From the NCBI RefSeq assembly GCF_018449725.1, contig NZ_JAAVVC010000005.1, positions 124,001-188,000 on the forward strand: a stretch of DNA of 64,000 nucleotides, given 5' to 3'. The DNA comes from Pseudomonas sp. dw_612. Lineage in GTDB: Bacteria > Pseudomonadota > Gammaproteobacteria > Pseudomonadales > Pseudomonadaceae. Every line of letters begins with the position of its first letter. Position 1 is the stretch's first letter. The notes below the pieces were generated by a model. It searched no databases, was not told the origin of the DNA, and saw only the letters and a program-made list of their open reading frames with translations. The position numbers and the translations under genes are program-made. Shown piece after piece: positions 1-9,339 of this stretch.

Positions 1-2
1 GG

Positions 3-437
3 TTGACGGTGTGCCGCTCGGTAATCTGCGCCTCCCCCGCTTACCTGGAAGAACATCCGACGCCGCAACGGGTCGAGGACTTGAGCCAGCACAACTGCCT
101 GACGCACTCCTACTTCGGCAAAAGCCTCTGGCATTTCGAACAGGATGGCGAGCAGGTGTCGGTGCCGGTACAGGGCAACATCAGCGCCAACGAGGCCAGC
201 ACCCTGCTGCGCGCGACCATGGCCGGCGCCGGGGTGGCGATGCTGCCCAGCTACCAGGCCGGCGTGCACATCCACAGCGGCGAACTGATCCGCCTGCTGG
301 CACACGCCGAACCCCGGCAGATGAACATGTACGCGGTCTACGCCTCCCGCAAGCACATGCCGGCGACGATGCGCAGCATGCTGGATTTCCTGGTGCTCAG
401 ATTCCCCGAGGAACCCGCGTGGGATATCGGACTTTGA
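3..437 (+). CDS. LysR-family transcriptional regulator, C-terminal part (5' end outside window)
   Basis: The reading frame is open to the left edge of the window, so only about the last 144 codons are present. They encode the end of a LysR substrate-binding domain: a CASPAYL segment typical of the hinge between subdomains, a GAGVAMLPSY stretch near residue 76 (the usual 'G.GIA.LP' motif), and a short C-terminal helix with MRSMLDFL. The helix-turn-helix lies upstream of position 1. Such proteins bind a small effector and regulate a neighbouring, often divergent gene, which is not visible here. The family call is firm; the target is unknown. Confidence 0.85.
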   Translation: MTVCRSVICASPAYLEEHPTPQRVEDLSQHNCLTHSYFGKSLWHFEQDGEQVSVPVQGNISANEASTLLRATMAGAGVAMLPSYQAGVHIHSGELIRLLAHAEPRQMNMYAVYASRKHMPATMRSMLDFLVLRFPEEPAWDIGL

Positions 438-447
438 AGTAGATCAT

Positions 448-535
448 GTGGGAGCGAGCCTGCTCGCGAAAGCGATGGATCAGTCAACATCAGTGTTGAA
501 TGAATAATCGCCTTCGCGAGCAAGCTCGCTCCCAC
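448..535. repeat. 88-bp REP doublet (REPIN-like), GTGGGAGCGGGC family
   Basis: Two head-to-head REP sequences, GTGGGAGCGAGCCTGCTCGC on the left and its near complement on the right, enclose about 40 bp. It lies just after the stop of the LysR gene. The unit is exactly 88 bp, like most other copies of this family in the window. Confidence 0.9.
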
Positions 536-655
536 AGGGGTTTATCAGTGTTTTGAATAGCGGGTGACATGCGAAAGCCACATCAGTGGCAACTCATGAG
601 CGCTGACCTATGCTGAATGTAAGTACCCAAGGGTATTCGTTCAGAGGTCAACGCC

Positions 656-832
656 ATGAACATCAAAACAAGAAGATACCTCGCCATTTTCGTCACCTGC
701 GCGGCGACGCTGGCGCTGTATGGCACCGCGGCCTGGCGGGTCGAGCAGTTGCGGCAACTGCCCCGCGAATACGCGAGCTGCAACTACGAGCGCTGCATTC
801 CCCACAACGCGACCCTCAACGCCCTGCGCTAA
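656..832 (+). CDS. Small secreted or membrane-anchored hypothetical protein, 58 aa
   Basis: An ATG at 656 opens a 58-codon frame with the start MNIKTRRYLAIF, a basic N-terminus followed by a hydrophobic helix (about residues 8-26), then a short soluble tail with two cysteines (C46 and C51 region, SCNYERC). AGAGG lies about 10 bases upstream of the ATG. It sits convergently beside pobR, with only 9 bp between the two stop codons. The composition and frame agree with a real Pseudomonas small gene rather than a shadow, but I do not recognise a family and assign no function. Confidence 0.55.
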   Translation: MNIKTRRYLAIFVTCAATLALYGTAAWRVEQLRQLPREYASCNYERCIPHNATLNALR

Positions 833-841
833 CGCGGCGTG

Positions 842-1738
842 TCAGGCCTCGTTGTCCTGATCGGCCTTCAAGCGGTCGCGGAAGGCCTTGGGCGAGATCC
901 CCACCCGGCGTCGGAACAGGCGCGTGAAGTTGGTCGGATCGGAAAACCCCAACACGTCGGACATTTCATAAATGGTCATGCTGGTGTAGGTCAGCAGGCG
1001 CTTGGCTTCCAGCAACTGCCGCTCGTGCATGATCTGCAACGCCGGTTGTCCCGCCAGTTCTCGGCACGTGCCGTTGAGGTGCGACACCGAAATCCCCAGC
1101 CGATGGGCCAGGTCTTCGACCTTGACGTGCTGGCGGTAAGTCTCTTCCACCAGTTGAATAAAACCGTTGAGGTATTCCCGGGCGCGCTGCGGTCGCTGAC
1201 TGGCGCTGCGGCGCTGGATCACCTGACGGCTGACCCAGACCATGATCACGCTGACCAGGGAATGCATGAGCATTTCCCGGGCTGGTTGGTGGCCGGTGTA
1301 TTCGTTTTGCAGCGCGGCGAACAGACTGTTGAGGTACTCGCTGTCCTTGCCCGCCGGATAGCTTTCGGCCTGGGCGAGGGTGTTCACCGAGTTGCCCAGT
1401 TGTGACTGCAAATGCGCCACCAGCGGCGCGGCGAGGGTCACGACAAACCCTTCGACGTCCTCGGAAAAGCGATAACCGTGCACCGACAGTGGCGGCAGGA
1501 TCAGCATCGCCGGCTCGGTCAGTTGCGTGCGTTTCCCTTCGATTTCAAGCTCTGCCTGACCTTTGAAGACGAAGAGTAATTGGCACAAATCAGCGTGGCG
1601 GTGGGGTTTGATTTCCCATTGATGTTCGCGGCTGCGTTTGGAAATGGTTTCACAGTGCAGCAAGTCGGGGGTCGGCCAGTCCAGGCTTTCACCGTAGAGC
1701 TTGAACACCGGAATCGAAGACAGGTCAGGCTTGTTCAT
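842..1738 (-). CDS. pobR: AraC-family activator of 4-hydroxybenzoate hydroxylase
   Basis: This 298-residue protein has an N-terminal cupin-like sensory domain (KPHRHADLCQLLFVFKG, about residues 45-62) and two C-terminal helix-turn-helix motifs of the AraC type (VEDLAHRLGISVSHL and the closing segment with LGFSDPTNFTRLFRR). It is divergent from pobA, the standard arrangement in which PobR binds 4-hydroxybenzoate and activates pobA. I chose the ATG at 1738 (MNKPDLSSIPVFKLYG). A longer frame to 1879 would run through the shared promoter region and has no credible ribosome site. Confidence 0.85.
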   Translation of the reverse strand: MNKPDLSSIPVFKLYGESLDWPTPDLLHCETISKRSREHQWEIKPHRHADLCQLLFVFKGQAELEIEGKRTQLTEPAMLILPPLSVHGYRFSEDVEGFVVTLAAPLVAHLQSQLGNSVNTLAQAESYPAGKDSEYLNSLFAALQNEYTGHQPAREMLMHSLVSVIMVWVSRQVIQRRSASQRPQRAREYLNGFIQLVEETYRQHVKVEDLAHRLGISVSHLNGTCRELAGQPALQIMHERQLLEAKRLLTYTSMTIYEMSDVLGFSDPTNFTRLFRRRVGISPKAFRDRLKADQDNEA

Positions 1739-1896
1739 CACTTCAATCCAGGCCTCGTGGTAGACGGGGCGATAATCGCACCGATTGGCAGAATGTACAG
1801 GTATCGGCTCAGTTTTCACCTTCAATTGACAGACTCGCAAGGGAAAAATGCAAGCACTCGATCCATAAAAATTATTCACCGGCCCTGGTCGCGTGA

Positions 1897-3111
<1,215 letters not shown>

Positions 3112-3130
3112 CCTGCTACCGACTTACACT

Positions 3131-3152
3131 GGCGAGCACTAACCCGCTCGCC
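3131..3152 (+). terminator. Stem-loop after pobA
   Basis: GGCGAGC pairs with GCTCGCC across an 8-base loop, 20 bases after the pobA stop. No T-run follows, so it is at best a weak terminator or an mRNA-stabilising hairpin. Confidence 0.3.
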
Positions 3153-3192
3153 GTGCCTCTTGCGGGACAATCACTGCCCGCAGGTTTTACCC

Positions 3193-4710
3193 GTGACCAA
3201 TCTGAACCAGCCTGAAACGCCCAAACCGGCCATCCGCAGTGTGTTGATCGCCCTGATGCTGGCGATCTTTCTCGGCGCGCTGGACCAGACCATCGTGGCC
3301 GTGTCGATGCCGGCCATTTCCGCGCAGTTCAAAGACGTCAGCCTGTTGGCCTGGGTGATTTCCGGCTACATGGTGGCGATGACCGTGGCGGTGCCGATCT
3401 ACGGCAAGCTCGGCGATCTGTACGGTCGGCGCAAGTTGATGCTGTTCGGCATGGGGCTGTTCACCGTTGCGTCGTTCTTTTGCGGCATGGCCCAGAGCAT
3501 GGAGCAACTGGTGCTGGCGCGGATCATCCAGGGCATCGGCGCCGGCGGGATGATTTCGGTCAGCCAGGCGATCATCGGCGACATCGTCCCGCCCCGGGAG
3601 CGCGGTCGTTATCAGGGCTACTTCAGCAGCATGTACGCGGTGGCCAGCGTGGCCGGGCCGGTGCTCGGCGGTTACATGACCGAATATCTGTCGTGGCGCT
3701 GGGTGTTTCTGATCAACCTGCCACTGGGCCTGGGCGCGTGGCTGGTGGCCAATCGCACGCTGGTCGGGCTGCCGGTGCCGCAACGCAAGCCGATCATCGA
3801 TTACCTCGGCACGGTGCTGATGATCATCGGCTTGACCGCGCTGTTGCTCGGTATCACTCAGGTGGGTCAGGGTCATTCGTGGCGTAGTGCCGAAGTGTTG
3901 GGTTTGCTCGCTTGCGCGGTGTTGGTATTGGCGGTGTTCGTCTGGCATGAGCGACGGGCGCGGGAGCCGTTGCTGCCGATGCATTTGTTCGCCAACCGCA
4001 ATGCGATCTATTGCTGGTGCACGATTTTCTTCACCAGTTTCCAGGCCATTTCGCTGATCGTGCTGATGCCGTTGCGCTTCCAGAGCGTCACCGGCGCCGG
4101 GGCTGACAGCGCCGCGTTGCACCTGTTGCCTCTGGCGATCGGTTTGCCGATTGGTGCCTATTTCGCCGGGCGCCGCACCTCGGTGACCGGGCGCTACAAG
4201 CCGATGATCCTGACCGGCGCGCTGTTGATGCCGCTCTCGATTCTCGGCATGGCGTTCAGTGCGCCTCAGGACTTGTTGATGAGCAGCCTGTTTATGTTGC
4301 TCAGCGGCATCGCCAGCGGCATGCAGTTTCCGACGTCGTTGGTGGGCACACAGAATTCGGTGGAACAACGGGACATCGGCGTCGCCACCAGCACCACCAA
4401 CCTGTTCCGCTCGCTGGGAGGCGCGGTGGGGGTGGCGTTGATGTCGGCGCTGTTGCTGGCGCTGTTACAGGATTCGAGTTTCGCCCACTTGAGCGGCTCG
4501 GCACTGGTGGGCGAGGGGCATTCGGGGAATGTGTTGCTGGACGGTTTGAACGCCGCGCCGGGGGATGCGCAGAATGCCTTGCGGGCGGAGCTGCTGTTGA
4601 CGTTCCGGCATTTGCTGATGGTCAGCGCGGCGGTGTCGTTGCTGGGGCTGGCGGCGGCGATTGCGATGCCGAATAAGGTGTTGCGCGGGCGTGAAGATAA
4701 GGTTCGCTAA
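3193..4710 (+). CDS. DHA2-family MFS drug/metabolite exporter, 14 TM type
   Basis: This roughly 505-residue protein is an EmrB/QacA-type proton antiporter of the inner membrane. Visible signs are the DQTIVAVSMPAI signature in TM1, motif A GKLGDLYGRRKL between TM2 and TM3, and motif C-like GPVLGGYMTE in TM5. About 14 hydrophobic segments follow. I chose GTG 3193 (MTNLNQPETPKP) because a GCAGG lies about 10 bases before it; a TTG at 3160 would be longer. It follows pobA in the same direction, so aromatic-acid or drug export is possible, but the substrate cannot be read from sequence. No EmrA-type adaptor is adjacent. Confidence 0.9.
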   Translation: MTNLNQPETPKPAIRSVLIALMLAIFLGALDQTIVAVSMPAISAQFKDVSLLAWVISGYMVAMTVAVPIYGKLGDLYGRRKLMLFGMGLFTVASFFCGMAQSMEQLVLARIIQGIGAGGMISVSQAIIGDIVPPRERGRYQGYFSSMYAVASVAGPVLGGYMTEYLSWRWVFLINLPLGLGAWLVANRTLVGLPVPQRKPIIDYLGTVLMIIGLTALLLGITQVGQGHSWRSAEVLGLLACAVLVLAVFVWHERRAREPLLPMHLFANRNAIYCWCTIFFTSFQAISLIVLMPLRFQSVTGAGADSAALHLLPLAIGLPIGAYFAGRRTSVTGRYKPMILTGALLMPLSILGMAFSAPQDLLMSSLFMLLSGIASGMQFPTSLVGTQNSVEQRDIGVATSTTNLFRSLGGAVGVALMSALLLALLQDSSFAHLSGSALVGEGHSGNVLLDGLNAAPGDAQNALRAELLLTFRHLLMVSAAVSLLGLAAAIAMPNKVLRGREDKVR

Positions 4711-4713
4711 AAG

Positions 4714-4791
4714 CAAAAGATCGCAGCCTTCGGCAGCTCCTACAGGAGTACGCATTTCCCTGTAGGAGCTGCCGAAGGCTGCGATCTTTTG
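4714..4791. repeat. REP-type inverted repeat, GTAGGAGCTGCCGAAGGCTG family
   Basis: Two long arms, complementary over about 30 bases and ending in the GATCTTTTG module, flank about 18 bp. It sits between the convergent exporter and Cache genes and may also end transcription from both sides. Confidence 0.88.
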
Positions 4792-4795
4792 ATCT

Positions 4796-5662
4796 TCAAG
4801 GGCTGTAATACCCCACAGCCACCAGAAAATGCCCAACCTTCTTCAGGCACGCATGCTTGTCCTCGACCTTGCCGGTCACCGGGTTCTTCCACCGATATTC
4901 ATACTCGCCCTGATCCTGCTTGCCCATCAACGCCAGAATCGGCTCGCCCACCGGTTTGCCTTCCGGGTCGTTGACCTTGCCGAAGTCGGTATTGATCAGC
5001 CGCAGATTGGTGCCGTGGGCGACGTAGCGCTGGTTATCCAGGTCCACCACGAACACATATAAATCGTCCTGCAAGTACCCGCCCTTGAGCGAGTTGATCG
5101 CCGTCAGCGTGCCCTTCTCGTCCTTGGCCAGGTCAGCCGCGGCTTTATCGAGCAGTGCCTGGGCTTGCTGCGCCGACGCTCGCGGCAGGTAGTAACCGAC
5201 CGCCAGAATCCGCTGGCCGATGCGCTGATAGAACACGTGCTTGCGTTCGACCTTGCCGTCGGCCCAGTTCTGCCAGCGGTATTCGGCTTGCTGGATGCCG
5301 TTGCCTTCCGGCACTTTCAGGGCGTCCTTGAAGGCTTTCTGCAAATCCGGCGGCAGCGTCTCGGACACGTCGCGCCCGATCAATGCCGAGGACGGCCCAC
5401 CGCTGGCGAGCATCACGCCTTTGGTGTCGACCACGAATACGTAACGGTCCTTGTCGACAAACTCGCCCTGACGGCTGAACGCCGCGAACGCCTTGTCGCC
5501 GTTGTCGTGGTAGTACGCCAGGGCTTTTTCCAGCAAGACCCGGGCGGCCTGACTGTCATCCTTCGCTGCCGTCGCTGCCGTCGCTGCCGTCGCTGCCTGA
5601 ACCTGGCCCAGACTCAGTAACAGCATCCCCACCAGCCACGCCAGCTTGTGCATAACCCCCAT
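4796..5662 (-). CDS. Secreted double Cache-domain protein
   Basis: The 288-residue protein has a signal peptide (LAWLVGMLLLSLGQVQA, cut after about residue 23) and no later membrane helix, so it is probably periplasmic. Two similar modules follow, each with a helix, a DxYVFVVD strand and a closing VGYYLP/VGYYSP strand (about residues 38-160 and 165-288). These are single-Cache folds like the sensor parts of chemoreceptors and kinases, but no output domain is attached. A three-residue repeat (AAT) after the signal peptide comes from a 9-bp tandem repeat. The start is ATG 5662, with GAGGG 7 bases upstream. Ligand and partner are unknown. Confidence 0.82.
   Translation of the reverse strand: MGVMHKLAWLVGMLLLSLGQVQAATAATAATAAKDDSQAARVLLEKALAYYHDNGDKAFAAFSRQGEFVDKDRYVFVVDTKGVMLASGGPSSALIGRDVSETLPPDLQKAFKDALKVPEGNGIQQAEYRWQNWADGKVERKHVFYQRIGQRILAVGYYLPRASAQQAQALLDKAAADLAKDEKGTLTAINSLKGGYLQDDLYVFVVDLDNQRYVAHGTNLRLINTDFGKVNDPEGKPVGEPILALMGKQDQGEYEYRWKNPVTGKVEDKHACLKKVGHFLVAVGYYSP
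5572..5598 (-). repeat. 9-bp tandem repeat, three exact copies, inside the Cache-protein gene
   Basis: GTCGCTGCC is repeated three times in a row, with a one-base-different fourth copy just before. It encodes AAT repeats directly after the signal peptide. Unit length is a multiple of three, so slippage would change length without frameshift. Confidence 0.85.
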
Positions 5663-5737
5663 AGCGCATCCCTCGTTCTTGTTGATGTTTCAAGAGCGTA
5701 GACGGGTTGGGGATATGTATAGGTATTCACGAACCTC

Positions 5738-5868
5738 GTAGCGGCTGGCGAAGCCTGCGTTCGGCGGCGAAGCCGTCGAGAGATCAGACGACGCGGTGTG
5801 TCATGCAAACCGCGTTGTATGGATTTACGACGGCTTCGCCGCCGAACGCAGGCTTCGCCAGCTGCTAC
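5738..5868. repeat. 131-bp inverted-repeat element, GTAGCAGCTGGCGAAGCC family
   Basis: The arms begin GTAGCGGCTGGCGAAGCC and end with the complement, with a partly conserved centre that includes GGTGTGTCA. It lies between two genes read leftward. Three other copies in the window have exactly the same length. Confidence 0.88.
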
Positions 5869-5883
5869 ACAAGGTATGCCGGG

Positions 5884-6723
5884 CTATTTCGCCCGGGCGT
5901 TGATCTGTTGTTGCAGGTTCTGGATCTGCGCTTGCAGGGTATTGAGGTTGCGGGTGGTCTGGGCGCGGAAGGCGTCGAACTCGGCGGTGTTGGTCGGGTT
6001 TGGCGTGACGGCCGCCGGACGGTTGTCCTGCTCACTTTTGAGCACGACGATTTCCTGCTCCAGACGATCGATCGCCGCCGTCGGATTGCCCTGTTTCTTC
6101 AGCGCCGCGATGTCGGCGTTGAGGCTTTTCAGCTCGGCGTCGACTTTGCTGGTGTCGGCCGGGGCGTTTTTCAGGGCCGTCAGTTCATCGCTCAGGGTTT
6201 TGACCTGAGTCTGCAACTGCGTGTTGGCTGCGGTTTGCGCGGTGGTCTGCGCGGTCATTTGCGCCAGGCGCTTGTCCAGTTCGCTGGTCTGGCCGACCAC
6301 GCCTTGCTGGGCCTGGCTCTGATCCTGGAGTTTGCTTTCCAGTTGTTTGATCTGCAGTTTCAACGCTTCGCTGTCACTGCTGACATTGGACTGACTGGCC
6401 ACAACCTTGCCGGAAATGTCCTGCAAGCGCCCCGCTGCTTCCTCACTGATCCGCGCGAAACTTTCCTGGGTCGCCACCAATTGCTGCTCCATCAGCGAGA
6501 TCTGCTGGAAGCTCCACCAGGCCAAACCCGCGAAGGCGAAGAACAAGGCGCCGACCAATGCCCACAACGGGCCGGTGCTGGCGCTTTTGACTTTGACCGC
6601 GGGTACCGGCCGCGAATGCACGGTGGTGCGAGCGGTCGGCGGGAAATCGTCGTCATCGAGGGGGTCGGCACGCAGGCTCGGTACATCGTCGAAGTCGTCG
6701 TTGGCATCGTTACGCATGGACAT
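5884..6723 (-). CDS. Single-pass membrane protein with long coiled coil
   Basis: The 279-residue protein has an acidic cytoplasmic N-terminus (NDANDDFDDV, then DDDD at 23-26), one transmembrane helix (about 53-71) and a long periplasmic, heptad-rich coiled coil from residue 75 to the end, rich in Q, A and T. ATG 6723 has AAAGG 8 bases upstream; a longer frame to 6780 lacks a ribosome site. It resembles Pseudomonas proteins often mislabelled as chromosome-segregation ATPases, but no nucleotide-binding motif is present. A structural or scaffolding envelope role is inference. Confidence 0.75.
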   Translation of the reverse strand: MSMRNDANDDFDDVPSLRADPLDDDDFPPTARTTVHSRPVPAVKVKSASTGPLWALVGALFFAFAGLAWWSFQQISLMEQQLVATQESFARISEEAAGRLQDISGKVVASQSNVSSDSEALKLQIKQLESKLQDQSQAQQGVVGQTSELDKRLAQMTAQTTAQTAANTQLQTQVKTLSDELTALKNAPADTSKVDAELKSLNADIAALKKQGNPTAAIDRLEQEIVVLKSEQDNRPAAVTPNPTNTAEFDAFRAQTTRNLNTLQAQIQNLQQQINARAK

Positions 6724-6842
6724 TGAGGCAACCTTTGTGAAACGCGGTGATGGCTGTGTGCGGCGAAGTATAACCCCCACTGCCGCATGGGTTGACCCTC
6801 AACCCCACACTCGGTTCAGTATCGCGACAGGTCCTACGCCAA

Positions 6843-7835
6843 TCAGCGAATATCCTGAGCCTTCCACCAACCGCAGAACTCATCGAGGGCGGCCCACAGA
6901 CTGACTTTCGGATCGTAGTCCAGATAATGCCGGGCGCGGCTGATGTCCAACGTGAAATTTTTGTTCATCACCTGCATGCCCAGGCGCGACAGGGTCGGCT
7001 CGGGACGCCCCGGCCACAGCTTGCACATCCCTTCATTGAGCGCCGCGACGCTGTAGGCCAGGCCGTAGGACCGGTAGCGCGTGACCTGTGGGACGTCCAT
7101 TTTGCGCATCACGTAATTCACCACATCCCACAACGGCACCGGCGTACCGTTGCTGATGTTGTAGGCCTTGCCCAGCGCCGAACCGCCGGCCAGCAAACTG
7201 CTGAGCAACGCTTCGTTGAGGTTGTGCATGCTGGTGAAATCGACCTTGTTCAGGCCGTTGCCGACAATCGCCAGACGCCCCTTGCGCTGCATCTTCAGCA
7301 GGCGCGGGAAGATGCTCATGTCGCCGGCACCGGTCACGAAACGCGGGCGCAGGGCAATGGTTTCGAGGCCGAACTCCTGAGCGCCGAAGACCTTTTGCTC
7401 GGCGAGAAACTTGGTCGCCGCGTAGTGATGCTTGAAGCGCTTGGGCACTTGCTCTTCGGTCAGGCCCAGGTGATCGCGGCCATCGAAGTAGATCGACGGC
7501 GACGACAAATGCACCAAACGCCGAACCCGTTGCTTCAGGCAGGCCTCGACCACGTTTTCGGTGACCTGAACGTTGCCCTGATGGAAGTCCTGATAACGTC
7601 CCCACAACCCGACGGCGCCGGCGCAATGCACCACGGCTTCGACGTCCGAGCACAGGTCGCGCACCAGTTCCGGGTCACTCAAGTCACCCTGGATAAATTC
7701 AGCGCCTCGGCGCACCAGGTGCTCGACACCCTCGGCCCGGCGACCGTTGACCCGCACGTCCAGGCCCTGCTCCAGGGCGAAACGCGCAAAGCGCCCGCCA
7801 ATGAAGCCGCTTGCGCCGGTGACCAGAATTTTCAT
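6843..7835 (-). CDS. NAD-dependent epimerase/dehydratase (extended SDR)
   Basis: This 330-residue protein begins with the Rossmann motif TGASGFIGG (residues 6-14). The catalytic YxxxK is HHYAATKFL (about residue 143), and LSSPSIYFDG carries the serine position. The downstream sequence resembles 3-beta-hydroxysteroid/NSDHL-type extended SDRs rather than sugar-only epimerases. Start ATG 7835 gives the classic MKILVTGASG opening; the longer frame would begin in the upstream repeat. Substrate is unknown. It stands alone between a coiled-coil protein and argP, all read leftward. Confidence 0.85.
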   Translation of the reverse strand: MKILVTGASGFIGGRFARFALEQGLDVRVNGRRAEGVEHLVRRGAEFIQGDLSDPELVRDLCSDVEAVVHCAGAVGLWGRYQDFHQGNVQVTENVVEACLKQRVRRLVHLSSPSIYFDGRDHLGLTEEQVPKRFKHHYAATKFLAEQKVFGAQEFGLETIALRPRFVTGAGDMSIFPRLLKMQRKGRLAIVGNGLNKVDFTSMHNLNEALLSSLLAGGSALGKAYNISNGTPVPLWDVVNYVMRKMDVPQVTRYRSYGLAYSVAALNEGMCKLWPGRPEPTLSRLGMQVMNKNFTLDISRARHYLDYDPKVSLWAALDEFCGWWKAQDIR

Positions 7836-7849
7836 GTAAAGCTCCAAAA

Positions 7850-7935
7850 AACAGCTGCGAGCTCCAAGCTTCAAGCCGCAAGATAAAAACACACCGCAAC
7901 ACTTCACTTGCAGCTTGCAGCTTGCAGCTTGACGC
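7850..7935. repeat. AGCTTGCAGCTTGCAGCTTG repeat with imperfect inverted arm
   Basis: A 7-bp unit (GCAGCTT) is repeated three times near 7912-7930, and a related, partly complementary stretch rich in AGCTCCAAGCTTCAAGC lies at 7850-7880. Together they can fold back on each other between two leftward genes. It looks like a fourth, distinct intergenic repeat type. Confidence 0.65.
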
Positions 7936-8835
7936 TTACAACTGTGCCGAAGGCACCAGCCATTGCTTCGACGAACGTACCAATTGGTCAGTCAGCAACC
8001 CCAGCAACTGACCGCCATTGCGCCAATGATGCCAGTACAGCGGCACATCGATCGGCTTATCTGGCAAAAGCTCCACCAAAACACCGCGTTGCAGTTGTTC
8101 GCGCACCTGCAATTCCGGCACCAGCCCCCAACCGAGCCCGGCTTCCGTGAGGCGGATAAAGCCTTCGGACGATGGGCATAAATGGTGCTCGAAACCGCCG
8201 CCCACGCCCAAGGAAGCGAGGTAGCGATGCTGTAGGAAATCGTCCGGGCCAAACACCAGCGCTGGCGTGCGCGGCAATAACTCGGCGCGTACCCCGTCCG
8301 GAAAATGCCGGGCAATGAATGCCGGGCTGGCCAGCGCCCGGTAGCGCATGGCGCCCAGCAACACGCTGCGGGCCCCGGCCACCGGGCGTTCGCTGGCACA
8401 GACACACGCCGCCACTTCCCCGGCGCGCATGCGTTTGAGGCCTACGGTCTGGTCTTCCACCACCAAGTCCATCAACAGGTGTTGCTCGGCGCAAAAATCC
8501 CCCACCGCCTCGGCCCACCACGTGGCGAGGCTGTCGGCATTGAGAGCAATGCGCAGGCGTTCCGGCAGGCCCTCTTCGTCCAGCGCCGGCACCAGTGTCA
8601 GCAAATCCCGCTCCAGCAAGCGCACCTGCTGCACATGGTTGAGCAAACGCCGACCGATTTCCGTCGGCGCTGGCGGCGTGGCCCGCACCAACACCGGTTG
8701 GCCGACCCGCGCCTCCAGCAACTTGATGCGCTGGGAAATCGCCGATTGCGACAAACCCAGCACCTGGGCGGCACGTTCGAATCCGGCCTGCTCGACCACG
8801 GCGGCCAAGGCAGAAAGTAATTTATAGTCGAACAT
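7936..8835 (-). CDS. argP: LysR-family regulator of lysine/arginine export (ArgP/IciA type)
   Basis: The 299-residue protein starts MFDYKLLSALAAVVEQAGF and has the ArgP-type helix-turn-helix (AAQVLGLSQSAISQRIKLLE, residues 22-41). The remaining 210 residues form the effector-binding domain. In enterobacteria ArgP binds lysine or arginine and activates argO. Here it is divergent from an ACT-domain gene followed by a LysE-family exporter, so the same circuit is likely. The 96-bp divergent spacer must contain its operator. Confidence 0.88.
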   Translation of the reverse strand: MFDYKLLSALAAVVEQAGFERAAQVLGLSQSAISQRIKLLEARVGQPVLVRATPPAPTEIGRRLLNHVQQVRLLERDLLTLVPALDEEGLPERLRIALNADSLATWWAEAVGDFCAEQHLLMDLVVEDQTVGLKRMRAGEVAACVCASERPVAGARSVLLGAMRYRALASPAFIARHFPDGVRAELLPRTPALVFGPDDFLQHRYLASLGVGGGFEHHLCPSSEGFIRLTEAGLGWGLVPELQVREQLQRGVLVELLPDKPIDVPLYWHHWRNGGQLLGLLTDQLVRSSKQWLVPSAQL

Positions 8836-8931
8836 CAGTTTTCCTAATGAGCGATCAGCACTATTGGTTTTTCTTATACAGCGAAGCCCCGGAGAATGGC
8901 CAGCAAGAACTCTTTCACAAGGAACACTGAC

Positions 8932-9333
8932 ATGGCTGGCGAAACTTCATTGGCAACCCTGCTGCGCAGCATGAGCCCGCAACTCAACGCCGGGGAATTC
9001 GTGTTCTGCACCCTGCCCGACGGCACGCTGCCGGCGGGGCTGGAGATCATCGGCAGCTTTCGCGAGCATGAAGGCCTGACGGTCATTCTGGAAAAGTCCC
9101 ACGCCGAACAGGCTGGTTTCAGCTTCGACTACGTCGCCGCATGGATCACCTTGAACGTGCACTCAGCCCTCGAAGCCGTCGGCCTGACCGCCGCGTTCGC
9201 CACCGCATTGGGCAAAGCCGGGATCAGCTGCAACGTGATCGCCGGCTACTACCACGATCATTTGTTTGTCGGGCAGGCCGATGCCGAACGGGCGATGCAA
9301 GTGCTGCGGGACCTGGCAGCCAACGCGGAGTAG
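8932..9333 (+). CDS. ACT-domain protein (DUF2241-like)
   Basis: The 133-residue cytoplasmic protein has an N-terminal segment (about 1-60) of the DUF2241 type, with GEFVFCTLPDG, and a C-terminal ACT-like fold (about 65-130: ITLNVHSALEAVGLTAAFATAL, then GISCNVIAGYYHDHLFV). ACT domains usually bind amino acids. ATG 8932 has AAGGA 8 bases upstream. It is 6 bp before the LysE exporter and presumably cotranscribed, suggesting a role in amino-acid sensing linked to export, which is inference. Confidence 0.78.
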   Translation: MAGETSLATLLRSMSPQLNAGEFVFCTLPDGTLPAGLEIIGSFREHEGLTVILEKSHAEQAGFSFDYVAAWITLNVHSALEAVGLTAAFATALGKAGISCNVIAGYYHDHLFVGQADAERAMQVLRDLAANAE

Positions 9334-9339
9334 ACAATC

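Noticed and set aside
329..535. Minus-strand frame at 338-535
   Set aside because: It is built from the 88-bp REP doublet and antisense of the LysR gene; similar MGASLLAKA-type peptides arise from every REP copy.
3187..4368. 393-codon minus-strand frame rich in His, Arg and Gln
   Set aside because: It is a shadow of the MFS exporter; its composition is that of an antisense frame in GC-rich DNA.
4714..4791. Simple terminator between the exporter and the Cache gene
   Set aside because: The same long arms recur at 11499, 37731 and 50823, so it is a dispersed repeat first; terminator action is only possible.
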